From an uncultured Ruminococcus sp. (lineage in GTDB: Bacteria; Bacillota; Clostridia; Oscillospirales; Ruminococcaceae), in NCBI GenBank assembly GCA_902780505.1, contig CACZFN010000022.1:1-64000 (forward strand): DNA of 64,000 nt. The letters run 5' to 3'. Positions within the stretch are counted from its first letter, which is position 1. The number at the start of each line of letters is the position of its first letter. Under the pieces are notes generated by a model. It searched no databases. It saw nothing but the letters and a program-made list of their open reading frames with translations, and was not told the DNA's origin. Shown one piece after another: positions 62,710 through 64,000 of this stretch. Made by a program: the position numbers and the translations under genes.

Positions 62710-64000
62710 ATGAAGATCTACAACACATTATCACATAAAATAGAGGAGTTTGTACCGAATGAACCCGGAAAGGTATCAATGTACACCTGCGGGCCGACGG
62801 TTTACCATTTCGCTCACATCGGGAACCTCAGAAGCTATATTATGGAGGATATACTTGAAAAGTATATGCGCTATTCGGGGCTTGATGTAAAAAGAGTCAT
62901 GAACATAACAGACGTCGGGCACCTGACATCTGACGGGGACACCGGCGAGGACAAGATGCTGAAAGGCGCTAAGCGTGAGCACAAGAGCGTTATGGACATT
63001 GCAAAGTTTTACACCGACGCTTTCTTTGAAGACTGCAATAAGCTAAACATCAAAAAGCCCGACGTGGTGGAGCCTGCAACGCACTGCATTGACGAGTTTA
63101 TAAAGGTAATATCATCGCTTATAGAAAAGGGCTATGCCTATGAAGCAGGCGGGAATATCTATTTTGACACCTCAAAGCTGAAGGAATACTACGTATTCCA
63201 CAACTTCAACGAGGAAGACCTTGAAGACGGCGTGCGCGAGGGCGTTGAAAAGGACGAGAACAAGAAAAACAAGGCGGATTTTGTTCTGTGGTTCACAAAG
63301 AGCAAGTTTGATGACCAGGAACTGAAATGGGATTCGCCGTGGGGCGTCGGCTACCCGGGCTGGCACATAGAGTGCTCGTGCATATCCATGAAGCACCTGG
63401 GCGAAAGGCTTGACATTCACTGCGGCGGCATAGACAACGCCTTCCCGCACCACACAAACGAGATAGCGCAGAGTGAAGCTTACCTCGGGCACAAGTGGTG
63501 CAATTACTGGTTCCACATTCTTCACTTGAACACAAACGACGGCAAGATGTCAAAGTCAAAGGGCGAATTTTTAACAGTATCGCTTCTTGAACAAAAGGGC
63601 TACGATCCGCTTGTTTACAGACTTTTCTGCCTGCTTTCACATTACAGAAAGAGCCTTGTGTTCACGTGGGAAAACCTTGACAACGCAAAGGTGCAGTATC
63701 AAAAGATACTTGCAAAAACAGCTTCACTTTTTAAAGATGACGGCGGCAATATTGATTTTGTAATGCTTCGCGATCTTTTAAGAAGCTTTACCGATGCACT
63801 TGACAACGACATTAACACATCAAATGCGATAACAGCGCTTTATGATGTTTTCAAGGCTGACACGAACAACAAGACAAAGCTTAAAGCGATAGAGGAAATG
63901 GACAGAGTGCTGTCACTTGACATTATAAAGAACGCAAAGGCAACGGAAAGTGAGAGTGAGCAGGCAGAACTCCCCGAAGATGTGGCACAGCTTGTAAAAC
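62710..64000 (+). CDS. cysS: Cysteine-tRNA ligase (5' part, runs off the window)
   Basis: A reading frame from ATG 62710 stays open to the end of the window (430 codons of an expected 460-480). It begins MKIYNTLSHKIEEFVPNEPG; TCGPTVYHFAHIGNLRSY carries the first zinc Cys and the HIGN form of the HIGH motif. GYPGWHIECSCISM and IHCGGIDNAFPHHTNEIAQS supply the other zinc ligands, and GKMSKSKGEFLTV is the KMSKS loop. The DALR helical domain follows. The ribosome site GAGGCGG lies 8 nt upstream. The frame continues beyond 64000. Confidence 0.96.
   Translation, partial: MKIYNTLSHKIEEFVPNEPGKVSMYTCGPTVYHFAHIGNLRSYIMEDILEKYMRYSGLDVKRVMNITDVGHLTSDGDTGEDKMLKGAKREHKSVMDIAKFYTDAFFEDCNKLNIKKPDVVEPATHCIDEFIKVISSLIEKGYAYEAGGNIYFDTSKLKEYYVFHNFNEEDLEDGVREGVEKDENKKNKADFVLWFTKSKFDDQELKWDSPWGVGYPGWHIECSCISMKHLGERLDIHCGGIDNAFPHHTNEIAQSEAYLGHKWCNYWFHILHLNTNDGKMSKSKGEFLTVSLLEQKGYDPLVYRLFCLLSHYRKSLVFTWENLDNAKVQYQKILAKTASLFKDDGGNIDFVMLRDLLRSFTDALDNDINTSNAITALYDVFKADTNNKTKLKAIEEMDRVLSLDIIKNAKATESESEQAELPEDVAQLVK

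Overview
This window looks like a chromosome segment of a fibre-degrading, anaerobic, low-to-mid GC Bacillota, probably class Clostridia near Ruminococcus (Oscillospiraceae). That placement is inferred from strong AGGAGG-type ribosome sites, sigma-A promoters of the TTGACA/17 bp/TATAAT kind, T-box leaders, tRNA genes with encoded CCA, class II galT, a GH51/GH26/GH2 glycosidase repertoire and a bacterial tmRNA. No 16S gene is present, so no species can be named.

Layout. 1-9276 (+): a purine operon, purE end, HAD phosphatase, purC, purF, purM, purN, GNAT, a PurO-like IMP cyclohydrolase, a stand-alone AICAR transformylase, an Asp/Ser-rich lipoprotein and purD. 9302-15217 (-): aminotransferase, FtsX-type permease, small acidic membrane protein, ychF, GNAT. 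15339-17999 (-): lipoprotein with an AIM24 protein, and NfeD with an SPFH protein. 18179-18619: tRNA-Ser, tRNA-Ala and tRNA-Arg. 18698-20644 (-): metG. 20864-24615 (+): an arabinose module (GH51 arabinofuranosidase, FGGY kinase, araD). 24744-32358 (-): a seven-gene trp operon (trpE, trpS, trpGD, trpC, trpF, trpB, trpA) behind a tryptophan T-box. 32852-34129 (+): AI-2E family transporter. 34198-40825 (-): FkbM methyltransferase, PH-domain protein, YfhO, PIG-L deacetylase, galT. 40993-43056 (+): leucine T-box and leuA. 43126-45841 (-): ECF sigma factor with a membrane partner, and a TetR regulator. 45917-48227 (+): a membrane-anchored GIY-YIG protein overlapping glgB. 48493-49346 (-): ssrA (tmRNA) and smpB. 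Then tRNA-Thr, a GH26 enzyme, a P-loop ATPase, a DUF6291-like protein, an esterase/M15-like/GH2 operon, gapA, rimO, pgsA and the start of cysS, which runs off the end.

How the parts fit. The core is biosynthesis (purines, Trp, Leu) with tRNA-sensing leaders on both amino-acid operons. Around it sit intracellular plant-glycan enzymes (arabinofuranosidase, mannanase-like GH26, GH2, acyl esterase), envelope functions (YfhO, PIG-L, FtsX, SPFH/NfeD, AIM24, M15-like) and ribosome rescue.

The most unusual content is non-coding. Three different long palindromic elements (35805-35987, 48230-48486, 52448-52647) resemble MITEs. A family of ordered, hairpin-forming mosaic repeats occupies four intergenic regions in the last 14 kb. 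It carries a conserved 55-bp cruciform-like core with one compensatory base change, and two copies bracket rimO in opposite orientation. Several apparent ORFs inside these repeats are not believed to be genes.
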